Assembly: GCA_030603495.1 (NCBI GenBank)
Contig: JAUVXR010000038.1
Coordinates: 1 to 22,884, forward strand
Direction of reading: 5' to 3'
Source of the DNA: a bacterium
Lineage (GTDB): Bacteria > Armatimonadota > Zipacnadia > Zipacnadales > Zipacnadaceae
DNA: 22,884 nucleotides
Shown here: in pieces, positions 7,877 to 14,901 of the stretch
Layout of the letters: every line of letters begins with the position of its first letter
How positions within the stretch are numbered: the stretch's first letter is position 1
Made by a program: the position numbers and the translations under genes
Notes under the pieces: generated by a model
Told to the model about the DNA's origin: nothing
The model's input: the letters and a program-made list of their open reading frames with translations, nothing else
Databases searched by the model: none

Positions 7877-8590
7877 TCAGCTTGCTTCCGGCTTGATGAA
7901 TCTGACAGTGTAAGCCCAGAAGTTCCCATACGCCTGATCCAGTATGAAACCAGCCTGCTGCCCTTCCCTGACGGTGGTAGACTTCAGGCGATAGTCCGGG
8001 TCCATAAACATCTCAGTAACAGCCAGATAGCCGCCGACTCGTAGCACTCTCTTGATCTCGTGGAGAGCCTGCTGGGGGTCAGGGATTTCATACAGAACGC
8101 TCGTCACCCCGACGACATCAAGCGAATTCGCTGCAAAGGGCAACTGGTGGGCGCTGGCCCGTATCAGTCCGACATTCGCTGGTGGCTCTTGTATCCTCAA
8201 TGATGCTGTGGGAGGGGCACCCTTGCCCCGACCATGCTCGTTGCTAGCCTCGTTCTCCAGCCGGGCCAGCTTGCGGGCAAGTAGGTCGAGCATCGCCGGC
8301 TGAATATCTAGCGCACATACCCGACCGTTCTCGCCGACCGCTCGGGCATAGGGAATAGTAAGCGTGCCGCTGCCGCAGCCCAGGTCGAGGACCGTCAGCC
8401 CCTCGGCAATGCCGCTCCACTCTATCAGCTTCTCCGGCGGCTGGACTCGTCTTCTCAGCTTGCTATCCAGAACGTGGCTGATAAAGGCCGGCGCGGGAAA
8501 GTGCCAGAACCGCCGGACAACCCGCGCCAGCACCTGGTGGAGGAGGATAATGCATCCGACAATTACCAGCAGGAGCTTGATAGCTGTCAT
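7877..8590 (-). CDS. Membrane-anchored class I SAM-dependent methyltransferase with a palindromic insertion
   Basis: A 237-residue methyltransferase. Residues 4-22 form one hydrophobic anchor, followed by a basic stretch (ARVVRRFWHFPAPAFISHVL). The SAM-binding motif I is LDLGCGSG at 68-75, the acidic residue ending beta-2 is in CALDIQP (92-98), and motif III-like LDVVGVTSVLYEIPDP and RVLRVGGYLAVTEMF follow. Between the beta-2 helix (LARKLARLE) and NVGLIRASAHQLPF there are about 20 extra residues (114-136). Part of these (HGRGKGAPPT) is encoded by the palindromic repeat at 8206-8238. The frame stays open, so the gene may still work. The substrate is unknown; UbiE-like small molecules or lipids fit a membrane anchor. 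ATG 8590 comes two bases after the DNA methyltransferase stop, with AGAGGA upstream, so the two are coupled. Confidence 0.88.
   Translation of the reverse strand: MTAIKLLLVIVGCIILLHQVLARVVRRFWHFPAPAFISHVLDSKLRRRVQPPEKLIEWSGIAEGLTVLDLGCGSGTLTIPYARAVGENGRVCALDIQPAMLDLLARKLARLENEASNEHGRGKGAPPTASLRIQEPPANVGLIRASAHQLPFAANSLDVVGVTSVLYEIPDPQQALHEIKRVLRVGGYLAVTEMFMDPDYRLKSTTVREGQQAGFILDQAYGNFWAYTVRFIKPEAS
8206..8238 (-). repeat. Palindromic element inside the SAM methyltransferase gene
   Basis: In coding direction the sequence runs GCATGGTCGGGG, then CAAGGG, then TGCCCCTCCCACAGC. The core hairpin is GGGGCA / TGCCCC with loop AGGG. The same core lies at 18493-18508 inside miaB, and a variant at 931-980 between genes. 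Here it is translated as HGRGKGAPPTA. Confidence 0.85.
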
Positions 8591-8592
8591 AC

Positions 8593-9426
8593 TCAGTCCT
8601 CTTGTGGGGTGGTGCCTCGATATTCAAAGGATACAGCCTCCGGCTGGCACGAATCAGCTTTCAGCTTCTCCCTTATCACCGGCTCGAAGTCGGGGTTGAT
8701 TTCGTAGCCAATCGAGTTGCGGCCTTCCAGTTCGGCGGCCCGGCAGGTCGTGCCGCTGCCCAGGAACGGGTCGAGCACTGTCTCGCCGGAGAAGGTGTAC
8801 ATCTTTATCAGCCGCCGGGGCAGCTCCACCGGAAACATCGCCACGTGTCCATCCTGCCGCTCGGGCGCGAGCCGCCAGATACCCCGGAACCACTCGCTGC
8901 GCTGCTGCTTGGTCAGCTTGCTCTGCTCTTTCTGCGCGGGGGTCGGGCGGGGCCAGTCGCCCGGCTTGCGCAGCAGGATGATATACTCGTGCTCGTAGGT
9001 GACGTGCCCGTCGCGGGGGTAGTAGATCGAGCCCATCCACTGCCCGCCGCCGGTGGTGTTGGTCGTCGAAATCTTCTCCCAGATGATATTGCCCATAAAG
9101 TCGAAGCCCAGCCCGCGGCCCATGCTGATGATGTCAGCGGGAATGGGCTGGACGCGGTAGCGGCCGTGCTCACTGGCGCGCAGGTACTGATCGCCGATAT
9201 TGATCGCCGCCCGGCAGCCCGGATGTAGCACGCGGTAGCACTCCGCCAGCACCTGCCCCAGGTCGGCGAGGTACTCCTCGTAGGATTGGTCGTAGCCGAT
9301 CTGGCCGGGGTGGGCGTAGTCTTTGATGCACCAGTACGGCGGCGAGGTGACCACCAGGTGCACCTTCTGGTCGCCCACCTCTCTCATATGCCGACTGTCA
9401 CCAAAGATTATGCGATGTTGCTCGAT
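8593..9426 (-). CDS. Site-specific DNA methyltransferase, beta-class, probably N4-cytosine
   Basis: About 277 residues if it starts at ATC 9426. The catalytic motif IV TSPPYW (27-32) comes before the SAM motif I DPFLGSGTT (219-227), the order of the beta class. SPPYW is usual for N4-cytosine enzymes, though N6-adenine activity cannot be ruled out. The stretch between (WMGSIYYPRDGHVTYEHEYI, SEWFRGIW) should hold target recognition. The first ATG at 9387 would cut off HRIIFGDSRHM, which looks like the conserved N-terminus (IIxGDSR, part of SAM binding). Extending upstream gives no ATG, GTG or TTG, but ATC 9426 sits seven bases after GGGAGG. No restriction endonuclease or specificity subunit is adjacent, so it looks like an orphan methylase. 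Confidence 0.9.
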   Translation of the reverse strand: MEQHRIIFGDSRHMREVGDQKVHLVVTSPPYWCIKDYAHPGQIGYDQSYEEYLADLGQVLAECYRVLHPGCRAAINIGDQYLRASEHGRYRVQPIPADIISMGRGLGFDFMGNIIWEKISTTNTTGGGQWMGSIYYPRDGHVTYEHEYIILLRKPGDWPRPTPAQKEQSKLTKQQRSEWFRGIWRLAPERQDGHVAMFPVELPRRLIKMYTFSGETVLDPFLGSGTTCRAAELEGRNSIGYEINPDFEPVIREKLKADSCQPEAVSFEYRGTTPQED

Positions 9427-9459
9427 GAGTAGTCCTCCCTGATTGCCCAGCTTGCCTAG

Positions 9460-10029
9460 TCAGAACATTCGTGCCAAGCAAATGGCGATGAGCGCAAATC
9501 CCAGTAGTATCCAGAACAGCATTAGTGGGAGCTTCCAACGCTGTGACCTGCGCATCTGCTGTTCGAGAATCTGGCCCAGCGAACCCGGCAGCGCGGATTT
9601 GCGTAATGCTCTGCGTGCCCTCCCCACTGCAATGACCGCGAAGGGGCCTTGGCCTACCCATGATGTGAATGTAATTTGCACCGCCGCTATCATTACCAGG
9701 CAGAAAACCACGCCCCATAATCCAATCCACCACTTCTCCCACGCGAAAATCCAAGGCACACGTGGCAAGGTGAAGCGTAGCACTAGCTTCACCACGATTT
9801 CGGCCACCACTGGAAGTAATATGAGAGCGCTCCAGACCCACGGCATCAGCCATGCTCCCACCACCATGGCACGCTTTTGCCGAAACTCTGGCTGTCTGCG
9901 CAAATACGCCAGAGAAACGCCACTTACGATGAAGAGCAGGACTACTATGAGCAAAGGCATTATGAAGTCCCTGTGCCACAGATAGTAGACCCAGCTATGC
10001 ACTGGATTATTAATCGGGTCAAAGCGCAT
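9460..10029 (-). CDS. Four-helix membrane protein, unknown function
   Basis: About 189 residues with likely transmembrane segments near 24-42, 57-80, 100-123 and 167-187 and a basic cytoplasmic stretch before the last (GRARRALRKSALPG, EQQMRRSQRWK). I do not recognise a family. ATG 10029 is chosen over GTG 10038 because GAGGAG (10043-10038) lies eight bases before the ATG and overlaps the GTG. It starts 41 bases after pyrB stops and is followed by the DNA methyltransferase after about 33 bases, so it probably shares their transcript. Nothing in the sequence links its role to either neighbour. Confidence 0.7.
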   Translation of the reverse strand: MRFDPINNPVHSWVYYLWHRDFIMPLLIVVLLFIVSGVSLAYLRRQPEFRQKRAMVVGAWLMPWVWSALILLPVVAEIVVKLVLRFTLPRVPWIFAWEKWWIGLWGVVFCLVMIAAVQITFTSWVGQGPFAVIAVGRARRALRKSALPGSLGQILEQQMRRSQRWKLPLMLFWILLGFALIAICLARMF

Positions 10030-10070
10030 CTTTATCACTCCTCTATACCGAAATTGCCGCTCTCGTTCTT

Positions 10071-11054
10071 CTACGGCTCAACCAGCCCCGAGTGCTTGCC
10101 TGACTGCGTTTCTTCAACGATTCCCAGCAGCAGGGCGATGAGGGCCATGCGCACGGGCACGCCGCCGCGGGCCTGCTCGAAGTAGACGGCGCGCGGGTCG
10201 TCGTCAATCTCCAGGGCGATCTCGTCCACTCGGGGCAGCGGATGCAGTACAATCATATCCTCCGGCGCTTTCTTCATCAGCTTCTCGTCCAGCACGTAGA
10301 CGCCCTGGTACTTCTTATATTCAGCGGGGTCGGCGAAGCGCTCCTGCTGGATGCGCGTCATATAGAGCATATCCAGCCCGTCTAGCGCTGCGGGCAGATC
10401 ATCGGTCACCTCCGGCTCCGCGCCGCCCAGCTCCTGCACTTTCGCGGTGACTTCCTCCGGCATCACCAGCGCCGGTGGCGAGATGAAAATGATTTCGCAG
10501 CCGAGGCGGGCCAGCGCCGGGGCCAGCGAGTGGACCGTCCGCCCGTACCTCAGATCGCCGCATAGGCCCGCCCGCAACCCTTCCAGCGTGCCCTTATGGC
10601 GGCGCAGGCAGAAGAGGTCGGTGAGTGTCTGGGTGGGGTGTTCGTTGTGCCCGTCGCCGGCGTTGATGACCGGCACCGACGCCGCCTCGGCGAGCGCCTG
10701 GGCCGAACCGGTCTCCGGGTGGCGGCAGACGATGATGTCGCAGTAAGCGCTGACGATGCGGGCGGTATCGGCCAGACTCTCGCCCTTGGCCGCCGAGCTG
10801 GCCTTGGCATCGGCCATGCTGATGACGCTGCCCCCGAGCCGCAGCATCGCCGACTCAAACGACATCCGCGTCCGCGTGGACGGCTCGAAGAAGAGCGTCG
10901 CGAGAATGCGATCCAGCGGCGCCAGCGGTTGCTGTTCGGTGCTCTCTTCCCAGCCCAGGGCTGTGGCCATCTGCTCCGCGGTATCCAGCACCAGCGTAAT
11001 CTCGTCATTGGAAACATCGAGTATTGAAACCAGGTCTCTTCCGGTCAGCGCCAT
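10071..11054 (-). CDS. pyrB: Aspartate carbamoyltransferase catalytic subunit
   Basis: PyrB condenses carbamoyl phosphate and aspartate, the committed step of pyrimidine synthesis. About 327 residues. The carbamoyl-phosphate motif FEPSTRTRMSFE lies at 56-67, the Lys-containing loop is ASSAAKGES (85-92), HPTQTLTDLF spans about 139-148, and the C-terminal HPLPRVDEI binds aspartate. RYGRTVHSLAPALAR replaces the GDLxxxRtvhSL region with minor changes. ATG 11054 is favoured by AAAGGAGGT six bases upstream; the upstream in-frame start would place that site inside the gene. It follows pyrF by 13 bases. No pyrI regulatory subunit and no dihydroorotase gene are adjacent. Confidence 0.98.
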   Translation of the reverse strand: MALTGRDLVSILDVSNDEITLVLDTAEQMATALGWEESTEQQPLAPLDRILATLFFEPSTRTRMSFESAMLRLGGSVISMADAKASSAAKGESLADTARIVSAYCDIIVCRHPETGSAQALAEAASVPVINAGDGHNEHPTQTLTDLFCLRRHKGTLEGLRAGLCGDLRYGRTVHSLAPALARLGCEIIFISPPALVMPEEVTAKVQELGGAEPEVTDDLPAALDGLDMLYMTRIQQERFADPAEYKKYQGVYVLDEKLMKKAPEDMIVLHPLPRVDEIALEIDDDPRAVYFEQARGGVPVRMALIALLLGIVEETQSGKHSGLVEP

Positions 11055-11067
11055 GGGCCGACCTCCT

Positions 11068-11961
11068 TTAACTTGCATTCTGCTCTAGAGCTGAATTGAT
11101 TTGGCTTTTCATCTCTACGGTTGCGGCCTGGGCCGCCTGAGCAAATTCGGTGGGCGGCAGATTCCTCTTCTGGTAGGCGAAGATGATTCCGCGCGAAGAG
11201 TTAACAATAGCGCCCAGACCACGGTCATCAAACGCCGCGGCCACGTCTTCGGCGGTGGCGCCCTGCGCGCCGTAGCCCGGTACCAGCAACAGTGTTTGGG
11301 ACATTCGCTCGCGCAATTCGGCAAGCTCCTGCGGGTGGGTCGCGCCGACCACCGCTCCCACCGACGAATAGCCGTGCGCGCCGACCAGCTCGTGGCCCCA
11401 GTCGGCCACCAGGTCAGCCATCTGCTGGTAGACCAGCTTGTCGGTATCCTGAAGCGAGAGGTCTTGCAGCTCGCCGGACGAGGGGTTGGAGGTCTTGGTC
11501 AGTACAAAGAGCCCACGCGCTTCTGCCGCGGCGGTCTTGACGAACGGAATCACCCCGTTGCTGCCCAGGTAAGGATTGACGGTGATGGCGTCTACCGGCG
11601 CGTCGTCGCGCAGGTAGGCCTGAGCGTAGGCATCGGCGGTCGAGCCGATGTCGTTGCGCTTGGCATCGAGTATAACCAGCAGGCCGGCCTGCTTTGCGTA
11701 GCGCATCACTGACCAAAGCACGGAGGATGCATCCTCGCGCAGCATCTCAAAGTAAGCCGCCTGGGGCTTTACCGCCACACAATGCTCAGCGGCCGCGTCA
11801 ATGATCTCGCAGCAGAAGCGCTCCACTGCTTCGCCTTCCGTGTTGCCTTCGAGCAGATGCTTGGGCAGGCGCTCGAGATCGGGGTCCAATCCGACGCAGA
11901 CACGGCTGTCCTTGTCCAGGACAGCCGCGCACAGTCTATCGGCAAAGTTGTCTACTTTCAC
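11068..11961 (-). CDS. pyrF: Orotidine 5'-phosphate decarboxylase
   Basis: PyrF decarboxylates OMP to UMP, the last step of de novo pyrimidine synthesis. The 297 residues fit the longer type-2 group rather than the 230-residue E. coli type. The active site DAKRNDIGST occupies about 99-108, with the catalytic Asp-Lys-x-x-Asp set. VCVGLDPDLERLP is the first strand and VKPQAAYFE (64-72) the substrate Lys strand; VPGYGAQG and IVNSSRGIIFA close the barrel phosphate site. GTG 11961 has AGGAGG five bases upstream. A perfect-consensus promoter lies just before it. It leads a pyrF-pyrB pair that probably continues through the membrane protein and two methyltransferases. Confidence 0.97.
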   Translation of the reverse strand: MKVDNFADRLCAAVLDKDSRVCVGLDPDLERLPKHLLEGNTEGEAVERFCCEIIDAAAEHCVAVKPQAAYFEMLREDASSVLWSVMRYAKQAGLLVILDAKRNDIGSTADAYAQAYLRDDAPVDAITVNPYLGSNGVIPFVKTAAAEARGLFVLTKTSNPSSGELQDLSLQDTDKLVYQQMADLVADWGHELVGAHGYSSVGAVVGATHPQELAELRERMSQTLLLVPGYGAQGATAEDVAAAFDDRGLGAIVNSSRGIIFAYQKRNLPPTEFAQAAQAATVEMKSQINSALEQNAS

Positions 11962-11990
11962 CGTTGCCTCCTGGAGCCAGTCTCGGGTCG

Positions 11991-12020
11991 ATTATATCCT
12001 GCATCGCAGCGGCCTGTCAA
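11991..12020 (-). promoter_or_regulatory. Consensus sigma-70-type promoter of pyrF
   Basis: On the minus strand TTGACA (12020-12015) and TATAAT (11996-11991) are separated by 18 bases, both hexamers matching consensus fully. Transcription would start near 11984, leaving a leader of about 20 bases, too short for a PyrR-type attenuator. It lies in the 87-base gap between pgeF and pyrF. Confidence 0.8.
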
Positions 12021-12048
12021 AGCTGAACAGGTTGGTGGCATCGGATGT

Positions 12049-12822
12049 TCAATCCGGCCTTAGCGCCAGGAATGCCCCCATCTCTGGGCAGCCCGGTCCC
12101 AGGCGACGATACGAGAAGAACAGGTCGGGCCGGCAGTGCGTGCACAGTTCGCTCACTTCGATGTCACCTGGACTCAGCCCTGTCTGCTTGAGTTGCCGCC
12201 GGTTGATGCCCTTTAGGTCCAGATGCCATTTATCGCCTATCTTTGACAGAAAACCTTCCGCGGCGGGCAGTCTGGCAGCGGCTTCCGCCACCTCGGGACC
12301 TACTTCGTAGCAATGGGCGCAGATTGCCGGGCCGATTGCTGCGTGCATCTGTTCCGGCTTGGCATTGGTAGCTGCGGCAAGCTCGCGGACAGTATCACCA
12401 GCAACATCCGCTAGCGTCCCGCGCCAGCCGGCGTGCGCCAGCCCGATGCCCGTGCCCTCCGGCACCCATAGGAATACCGGCACGCAGTCGGCATGACACG
12501 TGCTCAAAACAATCCCCGGTTCTGTCGTGACCAGGGCATCAGCCTGTGGCACTAGATAGCGTCCGTCGTCGCGCAACAGCCCGGGCAGGCCCGCCGCGGT
12601 GACGTGGTGGACGGCATTGCCGTGGACCTGCTGGGCCTCGACCAGCGGAAAGCGGGTCAGCCCCAGGTCCTGGAGCACTCCCCGGCGATTTGCACCGACG
12701 TCTTCCGGCGTTCCGGTGGGATAGTGGAGGTTCCCGGCCACTTGGTTGGTAAAGCCACCAACGACTGCCCCCTCTTCGATGCGCAACTCCCACAGCGAAC
12801 CCATAGTCATCACGCTATCCAT
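12049..12822 (-). CDS. pgeF: Peptidoglycan editing factor / YfiH-type laccase-domain protein
   Basis: Members of the YfiH/YlmD (Cu-oxidase_4) family were once annotated as polyphenol oxidase and include PgeF, which clears mis-built cell-wall precursors; purine nucleoside activity has also been reported for relatives. The 257 residues show the three metal ligands: His67 in QQVHG, Cys113 in HADCVPV and His130 in GLAHAGWRGT. GPAICAHCYEVGPEV near 160 and the C-terminal FFSYRRLGPGCPEMGAFLAL block are conserved family marks. ATG 12822 directly abuts the larA stop codon (TAAATG), which suggests translational coupling. ATGs at codons 5 and 7 are possible alternatives since no strong ribosome binding site precedes any of them. 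Confidence 0.92.
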   Translation of the reverse strand: MDSVMTMGSLWELRIEEGAVVGGFTNQVAGNLHYPTGTPEDVGANRRGVLQDLGLTRFPLVEAQQVHGNAVHHVTAAGLPGLLRDDGRYLVPQADALVTTEPGIVLSTCHADCVPVFLWVPEGTGIGLAHAGWRGTLADVAGDTVRELAAATNAKPEQMHAAIGPAICAHCYEVGPEVAEAAARLPAAEGFLSKIGDKWHLDLKGINRRQLKQTGLSPGDIEVSELCTHCRPDLFFSYRRLGPGCPEMGAFLALRPD

Positions 12823-14163
12823 TTACCACTCGTAAAGCTCATGGCACTCCTCCTGCATTTGGCGCACTGTCATCCTACCCACGCGGCAGTCTGCCAGGCA
12901 CGGCATCACATAGGGACCTTCGGGAATGACCGCGATCTTGGCACCCCGGCCATATTCCGCCAGCGCCTGCTCCAGCCCCTCTTCAACGCTGCTGATCGGC
13001 TCGACAAACAGCTTCTTCTTCTGCTCGGGGGGAATACCGGTCGAATAGTTGTAGACCTTCCGCTCGCGCAGCACTTTCTCGAGCTGATGCAAGGCCCACT
13101 GGTCAATATGGTTCTCGCTGGTGGCCAGCGCTCGGCGGACGTACTCGTGCGGGTCGTCCACGCTTAGCATCAGTTCAGTATACTCCTCGTTGCCGATGCC
13201 CTCGGCGTTCTCCTGGCAGATGATGATCGTCCCCCCGGGCCGGGTGATCTGTGCCCCGGCGGTCGCCGCCTTGATTCCCTGGTAGAAGGTCAGGTCCAGC
13301 GGGTAGCCGGCGTTGGAGGTGATCGTGATGTCCGCCGGCCCGTCGAGCACCACCTTGGCCTGGCGCTCGGCCAGTGCCATTGCGGCCAGCGGCGCATCAC
13401 GCAAGTGCCCGCAGAAGATGCCCGTAATCTGGCGCTGTTCATCCAGTGTACAGTTGACGGTGAAGTCGGCGCCGCCAGCCTGGCGGGCTACCGCCCAGGC
13501 CTCGATGTCGGAGGGGTTGGTGCCAATGTTGCCCGTAATTGCGGCAGCCGACTCGATGAGCGCGGGGCTGTGGAAGCCGAAGATTGTCTCAGTGGCCGCC
13601 AGCCCCGGGCAGATCGTCTTGCGCCCGCCCGAGTAGCCGGTGAACAGGTGTGGCTCGACCAGTGATACCAGAATCTTCAGATCCGCCTCCACATAGCGTC
13701 GGTCGATCAACACGCGCGTGCCGGCGGGCGTTGTACCCAGTTCCACGTGCGAGTCGAGATCGCGTGCCTGGTGGCTCTCGATCCGGTAGTTGCTGGCGAT
13801 CTCTGGCCCCAGCATCTCCACCAGTTCCGCTTTGGTCGCTTCCCGGTGCAGGCCGGTCGCCACCAGGATAAGAATATCCTCCCGCTTCAAGTCCGCGTCT
13901 TCCAGCACCTCCAGTACCGGACCCACGAGCAATTCATTCGGCACCGGCCGGGTGATGTCAGATATCACGACGCAGGCATCCCGTCGCCCCCGCGCCAGTT
14001 CCACGAGCGGTGCGGTGGCCAGAGGGGCTGCTAAGCTCTCTCGCATCGTTTGCTCGGGGCTGGCTAGCTGAGGAACTCTGTTGAGGTGCAGAACCTGGAT
14101 ATTCGCCTCATCGGGCACCTCCACTTCCAGACCCTGCCTGCCGTAACGCATCTCGACGATCAT
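12823..14163 (-). CDS. larA: Nickel-dependent lactate racemase family protein
   Basis: LarA-family enzymes use the nickel-pincer cofactor (NPN) to epimerise lactate or other 2-hydroxy acids. The 446 residues contain DITRPVP (69-75), TGLHR with His106, PHLFTGYSGGRK with His172 and the cofactor-bearing Lys182, and a late SGKELW-like region replaced by PYVMPCLADCRVG. These positions match the His108, His174 and Lys184 set of the Lactobacillus plantarum enzyme to within two residues. The cofactor genes larB, larC and larE are not in the window, so they must be elsewhere. The family acts on several hydroxy acids, so lactate is not certain. ATG 14163 follows AAGAGGAG, and a strong promoter lies at 14202-14230. 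Confidence 0.92.
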   Translation of the reverse strand: MIVEMRYGRQGLEVEVPDEANIQVLHLNRVPQLASPEQTMRESLAAPLATAPLVELARGRRDACVVISDITRPVPNELLVGPVLEVLEDADLKREDILILVATGLHREATKAELVEMLGPEIASNYRIESHQARDLDSHVELGTTPAGTRVLIDRRYVEADLKILVSLVEPHLFTGYSGGRKTICPGLAATETIFGFHSPALIESAAAITGNIGTNPSDIEAWAVARQAGGADFTVNCTLDEQRQITGIFCGHLRDAPLAAMALAERQAKVVLDGPADITITSNAGYPLDLTFYQGIKAATAGAQITRPGGTIIICQENAEGIGNEEYTELMLSVDDPHEYVRRALATSENHIDQWALHQLEKVLRERKVYNYSTGIPPEQKKKLFVEPISSVEEGLEQALAEYGRGAKIAVIPEGPYVMPCLADCRVGRMTVRQMQEECHELYEW

Positions 14164-14201
14164 AGACGACTCCTCTTGGGGACTCTTGAGTGGCTCCTTC
14201 T

Positions 14202-14230
14202 ATTCTAGTAGCGACAGCCGATACTGTCAA
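14202..14230 (-). promoter_or_regulatory. Predicted sigma-70-type promoter of larA
   Basis: On the minus strand TTGACA (14230-14225) and TAGAAT (14207-14202) are 17 bases apart, the first perfect and the second with one mismatch. Predicted start near 14195 gives a leader of about 30 bases. This probably drives larA-pgeF and may read on into pyrF. Confidence 0.75.
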
Positions 14231-14264
14231 ATCCCTGATCATAGATCCGACCGGTGATTGACTT

Positions 14265-14465
14265 TTGCCTGCGCCGCCCCTACACTCCGCGCTGGGGGCC
14301 ATCGGGCTGGATATTCTCTTGGCCGACGGTACAACGCATCAATTGCTCTGGGCTGAGCAGGCTGGGGTGCGGCGGCAGATCAATGGCATCGATACGCGGG
14401 ATGCCGTGCTGTTCCGAGCGTTCGGTGCCAGCGGTACGGAGGTTAAGCGCTTCTGCGTGGAGTAG
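14265..14465 (+). pseudogene. Probable C-terminal remnant of a larger gene
   Basis: The gap of 325 bases between larA and the response regulator holds the larA promoter and this short open frame. It reads IGLDILLADGTTHQLLWAEQ, then AGVRRQINGIDTRDAVLFRA and FGASGTEVKRFCVE, ending at TAG. The pattern (beta-strand, DGT, LLW, then INGIDTRDAVLFR) recalls the C-terminal beta-sandwich of heparinase-like or related polysaccharide-active proteins, by eye only. There is no ribosome binding site and no plausible start near the first residues, and the frame is closed upstream. I take it as the tail of a deleted plus-strand gene, not a working small protein. Confidence 0.35.
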
Positions 14466-14488
14466 TAGTGGTTGCCGCGATCAGGCTC

Positions 14489-14878
14489 CTAGGCATCTGC
14501 TTGCATGATTCTTTCTACTAGCTCGCCAGCGATATCCACGAAACCATCTTTCTTCTCGATGAATAGGCCGTCGTATTCGGCAACCCGGGCAATGTCCTGA
14601 TCGGACGTGGCAGTACCAGTGAGCACCACAACGTTGATATGTCGCCACAGCGGGTTGTTCTTGAGCGCGTGCAGGACGTCCCAACCGTCCACCAGCGGCA
14701 TCATTATGTCCAGAATGACCGCATCGTAGAGGTTGTCCTCCACTGTGCGCGCACAGACCTTGCGCAGGGCCTGGTCACCGTTGATGGCTGTGTCAGTCGC
14801 CAGACCGTGCTGGGCCAGGACGGCACTCATCACCGCCAATATAGCAGCGTCGTCGTCTACAACTAGCACCTCGCCCAT
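14489..14878 (-). CDS. Stand-alone response regulator receiver domain
   Basis: A 129-residue CheY-like single receiver domain. The acidic pocket is DDD at residues 8-10, the phospho-acceptor Asp57 lies in DAVILDIMMPLVDGWD, the switch Thr87 is in VVVLTGTA, and a Lys at 109 or 110 (FIEKKDG) replaces the usual KP pair. There is no output domain, so it acts by protein contact or as part of a phosphorelay. No histidine kinase is nearby. ATG 14878 follows GGAGGGGAG. It starts 23 bases after smpB stops and is probably the last gene of that minus-strand run. The partner is unknown. Confidence 0.92.
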   Translation of the reverse strand: MGEVLVVDDDAAILAVMSAVLAQHGLATDTAINGDQALRKVCARTVEDNLYDAVILDIMMPLVDGWDVLHALKNNPLWRHINVVVLTGTATSDQDIARVAEYDGLFIEKKDGFVDIAGELVERIMQADA

Positions 14879-14901
14879 TCTTCGGCTCCCCTCCTATCTG
14901 T

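Noticed and set aside
8593-9426. Complete restriction-modification system
   Set aside because: Only a methylase is present; neither neighbour shows a nuclease motif such as PD-(D/E)XK or HNH.
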